From: Maridesulfovibrio ferrireducens
Lineage (GTDB): Bacteria > Desulfobacterota > Desulfovibrionia > Desulfovibrionales > Desulfovibrionaceae
Assembly (NCBI RefSeq): GCF_016342405.1
Contig: NZ_JAEINN010000018.1
Coordinates: forward strand, 1 to 64,000
Direction of reading: 5' to 3'
Length of the DNA stretch: 64,000 nt
Made by a program: the position numbers and the translations under genes. Within the stretch, counting starts at the first letter, position 1. Every line of letters starts with the position of its first letter. This document shows, one piece after another, positions 7,805 to 15,886 of the stretch. The notes under the pieces were generated by a model. The model saw only the letters and a list, made by a program, of their open reading frames with translations. It had not been told where the DNA came from and searched no databases.

Positions 7805-8413
7805 ATGACAATACATGCAACGACATTAGAAAGCACTCAGCTTCCGCTTAAAATGCTGATACTTGATGCGGCGCGAAAACTCTTTGCCGAGCACGGCTAC
7901 GCGCAGGTATCCATGCGCAAGCTGGCGACCACCATCGGCTATTCGCCTACTACTATATATCATCACTTCAAAGACAAAAAGGAATTATTCCTGTGTCTGA
8001 CTGAAGAAACATATCGAGAATTTTTGCAGGCAATAAACGAGATCCTTTCCGTTTCGAAATCTCCGAAAGCTGCACTGAAAAATATTTTGCACACTTTCGT
8101 AACAATGGGACTTCAAAATCCTAATGCTTACAGAGTCGGATTTATGATGGAAACAGATCTATGGAATACCAAAGACTCACACTTTGAGCATAATCCTCTG
8201 GGCAAAACCATGTACGACCGCATCAACTCGTGCGTGAAAAAATGTATGCCGCCAGGCTCGTCGGAAGAAGATATTCTTGTGACTTCAAATTCAGTTATAG
8301 CAGCAGCACACGGACTTACCGCCCTGCTGGTAACATACCCGAACTTCGAATGGGGTCCGGTTGAAAAATTAAAAAGACAAGTCATCGACTCTGCAGTAGA
8401 CGCAATCGTCTAA
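7805..8413 (+). CDS. TetR/AcrR-family transcriptional regulator
   Basis: The 202-aa protein has a classic TetR DNA-binding domain at about residues 18-65: ILDAARKLFAEHGYAQVSMR, then IGYSPTTIYHHFKDKKELF. The C-terminal ligand domain is of the TetR_C_33-like type with SAVIAAAHGLTALLV near the end. GGAG lies 9 nt before the ATG. The gene ends 21 bp before the squalene-hopene cyclase gene on the same strand, so it is likely cotranscribed and may control membrane-lipid genes. The 15-bp palindrome just upstream is the probable autoregulatory operator. The effector is unknown. Confidence 0.9.
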   Translation: MTIHATTLESTQLPLKMLILDAARKLFAEHGYAQVSMRKLATTIGYSPTTIYHHFKDKKELFLCLTEETYREFLQAINEILSVSKSPKAALKNILHTFVTMGLQNPNAYRVGFMMETDLWNTKDSHFEHNPLGKTMYDRINSCVKKCMPPGSSEEDILVTSNSVIAAAHGLTALLVTYPNFEWGPVEKLKRQVIDSAVDAIV

Positions 8414-8434
8414 TAGAATAAAAGGATTTATCAA

Positions 8435-10570
8435 ATGAACAAAAATAGAAAGTCACCAAAAAATAATGTGAGCAAAAAAAGCAATAGAAGCCGTAATCAG
8501 GTTGTAGCGCTATTGCAACCCAAAGAAGCTCTTAAACGAGTTGTCAGCCGCTTCCGCTCGCTGCAAAGTCCTGACGGATATTGGGTCTTCGCTCTTGAAG
8601 CTGATGTAACTATTCCATCAGAATATATAATGTTCCAAAGATTTCTGAACCGTAAAATGGACCCGAAAGTTGCTGAAAGACTCGGTAACTATATCCGTTC
8701 CAAACAGATGCCTGACGGTGGCTGGCCCCTTCATGATCACGACGGCCCTGTTAACATCAGTGCCTCTGTAAAAGCCTATATGGCTCTTAAAGTACTTGGC
8801 GATGACAAAGAAGCTGAACACATGGTGCGTGCCCGTCAGATAATCCTTGCAAAAGGCGGCGCGGAAACCGCAAATGTTTTCACACGCATCTGCCTTGCAA
8901 CCTTCGGACAGCTTCCATGGCACTGCCCTCCGGCTATGCCTATTGAAATCGTGCTGTTGCCGAAATGGTTCTTCTTCCATCTGACCAAAGTTTCCTACTG
9001 GTCAAGATCGGTTATTTATCCATTGCTTATTATTTACGCAAAAAAACCTGTATGCAATCTGCGCCCGGAAGAATCCGTTCCTGAGCTTTTCTGCAAGCCT
9101 CAAGAAGAATTGATTTATATCGACAGATATAGAGATAAAGGAATGCGGAAAAATCTCTTTATTCTGCTTGATCGTATCATGAAAAGGACAATACATTTAA
9201 TCCCGGACTCCATTCATAATAAAGCTCTTAAATACGCTGAAAACTGGACCCGTGAACACATGGCCGGACGCGGTGGTATAGGTGCAATTTTCCCAGCAAT
9301 GGCAAATGCCGTAACGGCTATGAGTCTGCTCGGTTATGATGAGTCAGACCCGGATTACGCACGCGGCCTGCAAGCCGTTGATGACCTCATGGTAGACAGA
9401 TTTAATGTAAGCGAAGAATCCCCTTGGGAATTCACAGTCGTAACAGGAGGCCGCGAGCTTTCCGCAGCGCCCGAACTTGACATTTCTCCGAACAAAGGGA
9501 CTGCCGAGAATCTGGAACAATGCATGTGCCAGCCCTGCAACTCTCCTATATGGGACACCTGCCTGACTCTTTCCGCCATAGTCGAGGCCGGAGAAAACAT
9601 AGACAGCAAACTGGTTCAGAGCACAATTAAATGGTTGTTCGACCAGCAGATATTCTTCAAAGGTGACTGGATTTCGAAAGCTCCAAGCCTTGAAGGCGGC
9701 GGATGGGCTTTTCAGTTCGAAAACACTTTCTACCCGGATCTGGACGACACCGCTATGGTCCTGATGGCGATGGCTCGTGCCGGAGTTCTGAAAATGGAAG
9801 AACATCGCGAGAATTTCATTAAATCTGTAAACTGGCTCATCGGAATGCAGTGCACAGGCGGAGGTTATGCAGCGTTTGATATTGATAACGACGCTCTCTA
9901 CCTGAATGATATTCCTTTTGCCGATCATGGAGCACTGCTTGATCCACCTACATCCGACCTGACAGCTCGCGTACTCGAACTGCTCGGTGTTATCGGATAC
10001 AACAAGAGCTTCCGTCCGATTAAAGAAGGAATTGAATTCCTGAAAAAAGAACAGGAAGACGACGGTTCATGGTTCGGACGCTGGGGTGTTAACTACATAT
10101 ACGGAACTTGGTCAGTTCTTTGCGGACTGCGTCAGGTCGGTGAGGATATGAACTCTTCATATGTCTGCAAGGCTGTTGAATGGTTTGAAAATCACCAGAA
10201 TAAAGATGGTGGATGGGGTGAAACCTGCCTAAGCTACAATGATCCCCGCTATGCCGGAATGGGCGAATCAACTCCATCGCAAACATCATGGGCCCTGCTT
10301 GGGCTGATGGCTGCACACAAAGTAAACAGCAAAGCCGTAAGTAAAGGTATCCGCTATCTTCTCGACACCCAGAAAGACGACGGTAGCTGGGATGAAAAAT
10401 ATTTCACAGGTACCGGCTTTCCTAAAGTCTTTTACCTGCGTTATCACGGATACAGTCAGTACTTCCCCATGTGGGCATTAGGCGTGTACGAACGATTCTC
10501 GGCCGGAGAAGATTCTCAGCAAATACTGATGCGTCTCTCATCCCCCTTGGATCTCGGCAAAAAGTGGTAG
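8435..10570 (+). CDS. shc: Squalene-hopene cyclase
   Basis: The 711-aa protein cyclises squalene to hopene/diplopterol, the first committed step to hopanoids, as a monotopic inner-membrane enzyme. The protonating DXDD motif is present as PDLDDTAMV in the middle. Several QW repeats are visible (QMPDGGWPLHDHDG, QEDDGSWFGRWGVNYIYG, NKDGGWGET, QKDDGSWDE), forming the two alpha/alpha-barrel domains. Length is slightly above the roughly 630-680 aa norm because of a basic, Asn/Ser-rich N-terminal extension of about 30 residues. AAAGGA before the ATG supports the start. It sits between a TetR gene and a thioesterase-like gene, 8 bp apart from the latter, so the three probably form one operon. The usual hpn genes are not here. 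Confidence 0.93.
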   Translation: MNKNRKSPKNNVSKKSNRSRNQVVALLQPKEALKRVVSRFRSLQSPDGYWVFALEADVTIPSEYIMFQRFLNRKMDPKVAERLGNYIRSKQMPDGGWPLHDHDGPVNISASVKAYMALKVLGDDKEAEHMVRARQIILAKGGAETANVFTRICLATFGQLPWHCPPAMPIEIVLLPKWFFFHLTKVSYWSRSVIYPLLIIYAKKPVCNLRPEESVPELFCKPQEELIYIDRYRDKGMRKNLFILLDRIMKRTIHLIPDSIHNKALKYAENWTREHMAGRGGIGAIFPAMANAVTAMSLLGYDESDPDYARGLQAVDDLMVDRFNVSEESPWEFTVVTGGRELSAAPELDISPNKGTAENLEQCMCQPCNSPIWDTCLTLSAIVEAGENIDSKLVQSTIKWLFDQQIFFKGDWISKAPSLEGGGWAFQFENTFYPDLDDTAMVLMAMARAGVLKMEEHRENFIKSVNWLIGMQCTGGGYAAFDIDNDALYLNDIPFADHGALLDPPTSDLTARVLELLGVIGYNKSFRPIKEGIEFLKKEQEDDGSWFGRWGVNYIYGTWSVLCGLRQVGEDMNSSYVCKAVEWFENHQNKDGGWGETCLSYNDPRYAGMGESTPSQTSWALLGLMAAHKVNSKAVSKGIRYLLDTQKDDGSWDEKYFTGTGFPKVFYLRYHGYSQYFPMWALGVYERFSAGEDSQQILMRLSSPLDLGKKW

Positions 10571-10578
10571 AAGCGGCG

Positions 10579-11304
10579 ATGAATGATACCATGATTATGA
10601 GCTCTGTCGTCCCGGCATATGAAACCGGCCCGGACGACAGAATGCACTACCATTGGCTGATGTGCCGGTTACAGGAAGCAGCAACCATGCACGCCGACCG
10701 TGAAGGGTTCGGCGTCGCGCAGTTGGGTGGTAAAAATTGCTTCTGGGTGCTGACCTCCATGCGTATCGAGATAAAAAAACTCCCACGGCGGGAAAAAAAC
10801 TTTTCTCTTACTACATGGTCAAAGGGCGCGAAAAGACTCAGAGCATTTCGTGAATTTTCTGGATGCGATGAAAGCGGAAATGAAATTGTCCGTGCAAGCT
10901 CGGAATGGATGATATTAGATTCCGAAACAGGAAAACCCCTTAATATAGATTTATTAGGCTTAGACCTTCTCCCTAAAACTGAATCTATATTTAAAGATGA
11001 ATTAAAGAGAATCCGCCCCGGAAAACCTGAAAATGAACTTAATAGTTTCCGCATCCCCTACAGTTCACTTGACGCAAGCGGTCACGTTAACAACACAGAA
11101 TATTTACGGTGGGGTATGGATGCCCTTCGGACCTACGGCGCTGCCCCGAAAAACATTAATTCGATCCGTATAGCTTTTCTTTCCGAAGTTTTTGAAGGAA
11201 ACACTCTTAAAATTATGGGCTGTGAAAAAAATCAACAAAAATTTGAGTTGATAGGCTTTAACGAAACCGAAAATAAAACGGCCTTTGCTCTTCAAGTGCA
11301 ATGA
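10579..11304 (+). CDS. Acyl-ACP thioesterase-like hotdog protein
   Basis: The protein is 241 aa from ATG 10579, 8 nt after the shc stop; the frame is open further upstream, but only inside shc. It matches the FatA/FatB-like acyl-ACP thioesterase family with two hotdog domains. The N-terminal one holds MHYHWLMCRLQEAA and ends near the SEWMILD strand; the C-terminal one contains SSLDASGHVNNTEYLRW, the D..GHVNN..Y signature. It should release fatty acids from ACP or CoA. Placement directly after squalene-hopene cyclase suggests a joint role in membrane-lipid adjustment, which is inference. There is no signal peptide, so it is cytosolic. Confidence 0.82.
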   Translation: MNDTMIMSSVVPAYETGPDDRMHYHWLMCRLQEAATMHADREGFGVAQLGGKNCFWVLTSMRIEIKKLPRREKNFSLTTWSKGAKRLRAFREFSGCDESGNEIVRASSEWMILDSETGKPLNIDLLGLDLLPKTESIFKDELKRIRPGKPENELNSFRIPYSSLDASGHVNNTEYLRWGMDALRTYGAAPKNINSIRIAFLSEVFEGNTLKIMGCEKNQQKFELIGFNETENKTAFALQVQ

Positions 11305-11448
11305 AAAGCAGTAGATGCGCCGCATACAGCTTGACTTATCAAATCTTATTAGATAAAAATACCGCCTTCCATGTCATATAAAAAATGAAATATTTCAGTT
11401 CAACGCTGATCTTTTTTCCTTTTTCTTATAATGAGCTCGATCAAAACG

Positions 11449-11471
11449 ATATGCTGCAAAATGCAGTATAT
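11449..11471 (+). promoter_or_regulatory. Hairpin in the thrS leader
   Basis: ATATGCTGCA-AAA-TGCAGTATAT pairs over 10 bp with one G-U and lies about 80 bp before the thrS start. It has no T-run. It could be part of a leader structure for thrS control or the end of the thioesterase transcript. The 245-bp gap before thrS holds nothing else I can name. Confidence 0.35.
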
Positions 11472-11549
11472 TTAACGAATTTAAAGTTAAGATTTTATCC
11501 CCGCCAAACGGGATCAATATAAAACGTCTTCCGCAGAGAGAGAGTTGTT

Positions 11550-13478
11550 ATGCTAGTTGCAGGAAATGAAATTGAAGTAGAGCAAGGCGCCACAATCGGC
11601 GAAGTACTCAAAGAAGCCCTGTCTAAAAAACAGTTCAAGAGTGCTGTTGCGGCAAAATGCTGCGACTCATTTATTGACCTTTCATCCCCCGTTCCTGCGG
11701 ACTGCACAACGCTTGAACCTGTCATGGATACGTCTGATGAAGGAATTGAAATAATCCGTCACTCTACAGCTCACCTTATGGCTGAAGCTGTAAAAAAACT
11801 TTTCCCCACAGCAAAAGTAACCATCGGCCCTTCAATTGCCAAAGGCTTTTACTACGATTTCGAATACGAACGCCCTTTTACACCTGAAGACCTTGAAGCT
11901 ATTGAAGCCGAAATGCTTCGCCGTGTAGGAGCTAACGAAGAATTTTCAAGAGAAGAGCTTTCCAGCGCAGATGCCAGAGAAAAATTCGACAAAATGGGTG
12001 AAGCCTACAAGGTGGAACTTATTGACGACCTCGGCGCTGAAACTGTTTCTATCTATACAAACGGTGATTTCTGCGATCTTTGTCGTGGACCTCACGTTGC
12101 CCGCACAGGTATGCTTAAGGCTTTCAAGCTCCTATCTGTTGCAGGAGCCTACTGGCGCGGCGATGAAAATCGTGCCCAGCTTCAGCGTATATACGGAACC
12201 GCTTTTGCGGATGCTAAAACGCTGAAAAAACACCTACACCACCTCGAAGAAGCCAAAAAACGTGATCACCGCAAACTCGGAACTCAGCTGGATCTTTTTT
12301 CAGTGAACAACGAAGTCGGCGCAGGAATGATCATCTGGCATCCGAAAGGCGCTCTCATCAGAGCTGTCCTTGAAGACTTCGAACGTAAAGAACATCTGAA
12401 ACGCGGTTATAGTTTTGTTCAGGGTCCACTTATTCTCAAAAGAGAACTATGGGAACGCTCAGGACATTACGATAACTATCGTGAAAATATGTATTTTACT
12501 GAGATTGACGATCAGGCATACGGTATCAAACCTATGAACTGTCTTTCTCATATGCTGGTTTTTAAATCCAGAATTCGCAGCTATCGCGACCTTCCACAGC
12601 GCTATTTTGAGCTTGGAGTCGTACATCGCCACGAAAAATCAGGTGTTCTGCACGGATTGTTGAGAGTGCGCTCCTTTACTCAGGATGATGCACACATTCT
12701 CTGCCGTCAGGATCAACTCAGAGATGAAATTATCGGCGTAGCAAAATTCGTCGGCGATATAATGAATCTTTTCGGATTTAACTATGAAGCGGAAATCAGC
12801 ACCAAGCCTGAAAAAGCTATCGGTTCCGAAGAAGATTGGGATAAAGCAACTTTTGCACTGAAAGATGCACTCGATACAATGGGCATGGAGTATTCAATTA
12901 ATGAAGGTGATGGAGCTTTTTACGGCCCCAAAATCGACATAATTATCAAAGATGCGCTTGACCGTCGTTGGCAGTGTGCTACTATTCAGTGTGATTTTAC
13001 CTTGCCAGACAGGTTCGACTTAGTATATGTGGGCGAAGACGGTGCGAAACACAGACCAGTAATGCTACATCGCGTCATCCTCGGCTCCATTGAAAGATTC
13101 ATCGGAGTCCTGCTCGAACACACAGGTGGAGCTATGCCCGCTTGGTTATCTCCTGTTCAGGCAAAAATACTTACTGTTACTGACACTCAGAACGAATTCG
13201 CCGAAAAAGTCTTGCGATTTCTGCAAGAAAAGGGCATTCGTGCTGAGGTTGATATACGCAATGAGAAATTGGGCTACAAAGTACGGGAAGCTCAATTAGA
13301 AAAGATCCCGTACATGTTGATAATCGGCGACAACGAGGTCGCAGCGGAATCGGTCAATGTAAGGGCCCGCGACGGGGAAGACCCGGGACTCAAGCCTCTT
13401 GATGAAGCGGCAGAGCTTATTTCGACCGCCATCAACGAACCATTCAAACGCGGAGGCATGAGCTATAGCTTTTCATAA
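11550..13478 (+). CDS. thrS: Threonine-tRNA ligase
   Basis: The 642-aa protein has the same length as E. coli ThrRS. Domain order is visible: TGS (1-60), second additional domain with the [12 protein letters not shown] zinc/editing signature (about 67-78), class II catalytic core and C-terminal anticodon domain. Core motifs include KPMNCLSHM (zinc Cys), [20 protein letters not shown] (motif 2) and [13 protein letters not shown] (motif 3). The start has a purine-rich GAGAGAGAG upstream. It is the first gene of thrS-infC-rpmI-rplT-pheS. Its last 14 bases overlap the infC start. Confidence 0.97.
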   Translation: MLVAGNEIEVEQGATIGEVLKEALSKKQFKSAVAAKCCDSFIDLSSPVPADCTTLEPVMDTSDEGIEIIRHSTAHLMAEAVKKLFPTAKVTIGPSIAKGFYYDFEYERPFTPEDLEAIEAEMLRRVGANEEFSREELSSADAREKFDKMGEAYKVELIDDLGAETVSIYTNGDFCDLCRGPHVARTGMLKAFKLLSVAGAYWRGDENRAQLQRIYGTAFADAKTLKKHLHHLEEAKKRDHRKLGTQLDLFSVNNEVGAGMIIWHPKGALIRAVLEDFERKEHLKRGYSFVQGPLILKRELWERSGHYDNYRENMYFTEIDDQAYGIKPMNCLSHMLVFKSRIRSYRDLPQRYFELGVVHRHEKSGVLHGLLRVRSFTQDDAHILCRQDQLRDEIIGVAKFVGDIMNLFGFNYEAEISTKPEKAIGSEEDWDKATFALKDALDTMGMEYSINEGDGAFYGPKIDIIIKDALDRRWQCATIQCDFTLPDRFDLVYVGEDGAKHRPVMLHRVILGSIERFIGVLLEHTGGAMPAWLSPVQAKILTVTDTQNEFAEKVLRFLQEKGIRAEVDIRNEKLGYKVREAQLEKIPYMLIIGDNEVAAESVNVRARDGEDPGLKPLDEAAELISTAINEPFKRGGMSYSFS

Positions 13479-14013
13479 AGACGGCAGGCGCCCCTATCGC
13501 AGGGAAGACGGAGCCCGACGAAACGAACGTATTCGAGTTCCTCAGGTTAGAGTTATTGATGATCAAGGCGAGCAGTTGGGAGTAATTTCAACAGCTGATG
13601 CGCTTGAACTAGCTATGAGCCGAGGACTTGATTTGGTAGAAGTTGCAGAAAAGGAAGATCCACCTGTATGCAAGATTATGGACTATGGTAAGTTCAAGTA
13701 TCAGCAGCAGAAGCGCAAGCAGGAAGCCAAAAAGAAGCAAACTGTCATCCAGATCAAGGAAGTAAAGTTTCGACCAAAAACCGATGAGCACGATTACCAG
13801 ACAAAGCTCAAGCATATTCGCCGTTTCCTTGATGACGGCGATAGATGCAAGGTCACCATATTTTTCCGAGGACGGGAAATCGTCCACAAGGACAGAGGGT
13901 TGATTGTCTTGGAACGCGTCAGAGAAGATACTAAGGATATCGCCAAAATGGACCAGGCGCCTAGATCTGAAGGCCGCACCATGAACATGATGTTGGCTCC
14001 TATAAAAAAATAA
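13465..14013 (+). CDS. infC: Translation initiation factor IF-3, probable AUA start
   Basis: The protein is 182 aa, close to the 180 of E. coli IF-3. The family's N-terminal consensus [22 protein letters not shown] begins well before the first ATG/GTG/TTG in frame (a TTG at 13576). Extending 5', an ATA codon at 13465 starts [15 protein letters not shown], matching the usual MAF.RD-type start, and GGAGG at 13452-13456 lies 8 nt upstream. IF-3 itself discriminates against such rare starts, and AUU is used for infC in E. coli, so autoregulation is likely. The C-terminal domain has the [13 protein letters not shown] stretch. The gene overlaps the end of thrS by 14 nt. Confidence 0.9.
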   Translation: MAFHKDGRRPYRREDGARRNERIRVPQVRVIDDQGEQLGVISTADALELAMSRGLDLVEVAEKEDPPVCKIMDYGKFKYQQQKRKQEAKKKQTVIQIKEVKFRPKTDEHDYQTKLKHIRRFLDDGDRCKVTIFFRGREIVHKDRGLIVLERVREDTKDIAKMDQAPRSEGRTMNMMLAPIKK

Positions 14014-14064
14014 GGTTTTGTCCGACGCTCTAAGTTGTCGGTTATATCCCAAGGAGGATAGAAA

Positions 14065-14262
14065 ATGCCAAAAATGAAAACTAGAAGAGGCGCTGCAAAG
14101 CGTTTCACTAAAACTGGTACTGGAAAATTCAAGCGCCGCAGACAGGGTCTTCGTCATATCCTGACAAAGAAAAATGCAAAGCGTAAGAGCAGATTAGGTC
14201 AGAGCACAATCGTTGACAGCGCCAACATTGGTCAAGTCAAACGCATGCTCCCCTACGCATAA
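14065..14262 (+). CDS. rpmI: 50S ribosomal protein L35
   Basis: The 65-aa, very basic protein starts MPKMKTRRGAAKRFTKTGTG and contains KRRRQGLRHILTKK, the L35 signature. AAGGAGG precedes the ATG. It lies between infC and rplT in the conserved infC-rpmI-rplT order and is a structural protein of the large subunit. Confidence 0.97.
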   Translation: MPKMKTRRGAAKRFTKTGTGKFKRRRQGLRHILTKKNAKRKSRLGQSTIVDSANIGQVKRMLPYA

Positions 14263-14290
14263 AGCTCTTTTTTAAATTAATAGTATTCCT

Positions 14291-14314
14291 ACCCGTGCTT
14301 AGATGCATACGGGT
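14291..14314 (+). promoter_or_regulatory. Hairpin between rpmI and rplT
   Basis: ACCCGT(GC) at 14291 and (GC)ATACGGGT ending at 14314 form a short stem 20 bp before the rplT start. In many bacteria L20 represses this operon by binding mRNA near here. The hairpin is visible; an L20-binding role is inference. Confidence 0.35.
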
Positions 14315-14334
14315 GGCCTTTCGGAGGATTCGGA

Positions 14335-14688
14335 ATGAGAATTAAACGTGGTATGGCTGCTAAGAAGCGGCACAAAAAATATTTAAAGATGGCCAAAGGT
14401 TTTCGTGGTTCCGGTAGCACTCTGTACCGTACCGCTAGAGAACGTGTAGAACGTTCGCTTTGCATGGCTTACGTCGGACGTAAAGTTCGTAAACGTGAAA
14501 TGCGGAAACTTTGGATTCAGCGTATTAATGCCGCCGCTCGCTTGAATGATATGTCTTACAGTCGTTTCATCAATGGCCTTTCCAAGGCCGGTATTGAACT
14601 CAACCGTAAGATTCTGGCTGACCTGGCCGTAAGCGACACTGTTGCTTTCGCCAAGATCGCTGAGCTAGCTAGAGCACAGGTAAGCTAA
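14335..14688 (+). CDS. rplT: 50S ribosomal protein L20
   Basis: The 117-aa basic protein has [20 protein letters not shown] and [22 protein letters not shown], the L20 hallmarks. The start has GGAGG 7 nt upstream. L20 is needed early in 50S assembly and commonly autoregulates the infC-rpmI-rplT operon. It is followed after 2 nt by pheS. Confidence 0.97.
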   Translation: MRIKRGMAAKKRHKKYLKMAKGFRGSGSTLYRTARERVERSLCMAYVGRKVRKREMRKLWIQRINAAARLNDMSYSRFINGLSKAGIELNRKILADLAVSDTVAFAKIAELARAQVS

Positions 14689-14690
14689 AG

Positions 14691-15740
14691 ATGTCGGACG
14701 CAAAGTCCCTGCTACAGGAACTGGAAAGCCTGGTCCCGGAGTGTAAAGCTCGTCTGGACCAGGCTTCTTCTTTATCAGATCTGGAAGAACTCAGGATTGA
14801 AAACCTTGGTCGCAAGGGTCGCCTTGCCAAGATTATGTCCGGTCTTCCCTCCCTCTCCAGTGAAGATAAACCTATCGCAGGTAAAAAAGCCAATGAAGTC
14901 AAAACAGCTCTCACAGAACTGATAGAGGGAAGGCAGTCCCAGCTTGAAAGAGCTGCCATAACAGAGAGCTTATCCCGTTTCGACCCGACTATGCCCGGTC
15001 GTACTCCTCACAAAGGATCACTCCATCCTGTCACTTTGGTGATGGATGAAATTTGTGATGTGTTCGTCGGACTTGGTTTTGAAGTCGTAACAGGACCCGA
15101 AGTTGAAAACGACTGGTACAATTTTGAAGCCCTGAACATTCCGCCTGAGCACCCCGCAAGGGACATGCAGGATACTCTGTATATTTCAGACTCTATTTTG
15201 CTGCGCACGCATACTTCACCTTTGCAGATTCGCACCATGAAGGATAGAAATCCTCCTTTGGCTGCAATCGCTCCGGGGAAAGTATACCGCCGGGATTCAG
15301 ATCTTACCCATACCCCGATGTTCCACCAGATTGAAGGCTTTCTGGTAGATCAAAATGTCAGTATGGCGGATCTCAGAGGCACGCTTACCGCATTCGTTCA
15401 TCAGCTTTTCGGACCGAAAACAGAAGTTCGTTTCCGTCCAAGTTTCTTTCCATTTACCGAGCCTAGTGCGGAAGTTGATATTTCCTGCGTTATGTGCGGC
15501 GGAAAAGGACATATCGACGGTAAACCTTGCCGGGTCTGCAAACAGACTGGCTGGGTTGAAATTCTTGGTTGCGGAATGATGGACCCCAACGTCATGGAAG
15601 CGGTCGACTACGACACCGAAAAATATTCCGGTTTCGCATTCGGACTTGGTATCGAACGCGTTGCTATGCTGAAATACGGCATCGGCGATCTGCGTATGTT
15701 TTTTGAAAACGATATCCGGTTTCTAGAACAGTTTTCCTAA
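14691..15740 (+). CDS. pheS: Phenylalanine-tRNA ligase alpha subunit
   Basis: The 349-aa class II synthetase alpha chain has an N-terminal coiled-coil arm (1-90), then the catalytic core. Motif 2 is visible as [20 protein letters not shown] and motif 3 as [19 protein letters not shown] Cys-x2-Cys/Cys-x2-Cys loop ([18 protein letters not shown]) precedes [10 protein letters not shown], as in many bacterial PheS. It pairs with PheT to charge tRNA-Phe. It follows rplT by 2 bp. A strong hairpin and a 146-bp gap separate it from pheT. Confidence 0.97.
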   Translation: MSDAKSLLQELESLVPECKARLDQASSLSDLEELRIENLGRKGRLAKIMSGLPSLSSEDKPIAGKKANEVKTALTELIEGRQSQLERAAITESLSRFDPTMPGRTPHKGSLHPVTLVMDEICDVFVGLGFEVVTGPEVENDWYNFEALNIPPEHPARDMQDTLYISDSILLRTHTSPLQIRTMKDRNPPLAAIAPGKVYRRDSDLTHTPMFHQIEGFLVDQNVSMADLRGTLTAFVHQLFGPKTEVRFRPSFFPFTEPSAEVDISCVMCGGKGHIDGKPCRVCKQTGWVEILGCGMMDPNVMEAVDYDTEKYSGFAFGLGIERVAMLKYGIGDLRMFFENDIRFLEQFS

Positions 15741-15753
15741 CCCTTGCTAAGGG

Positions 15754-15798
15754 ATTGCAGGACAGGATTTTTTTATCCTGTCCTGCAATATTATTTTA
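15754..15798 (+). terminator. Strong hairpin between pheS and pheT
   Basis: ATTGCAGGACAGGAT (15754-15768), loop TTTTTT, and ATCCTGTCCTGCAAT (15775-15789) give a perfect 15-bp stem followed by ATTATTTT. It can end or reduce transcription after pheS, implying separate or attenuated expression of pheT. Confidence 0.65.
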
Positions 15799-15886
15799 AA
15801 GACTGTTCCCCTTTCACGAACATATTCATAAAAATTTTCTGGTCCGTGCACCTTACGAGGTAAAACCGGACCGCCGGAGGCCCCCA

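Noticed and set aside
9344-9928. Long minus-strand frame inside shc
   Set aside because: Shadow frame of the cyclase gene; no start site or domain.
13609-14157. Minus-strand 182-codon frame opposite infC-rpmI
   Set aside because: Covers two certain translation genes; low-complexity hydrophobic product.
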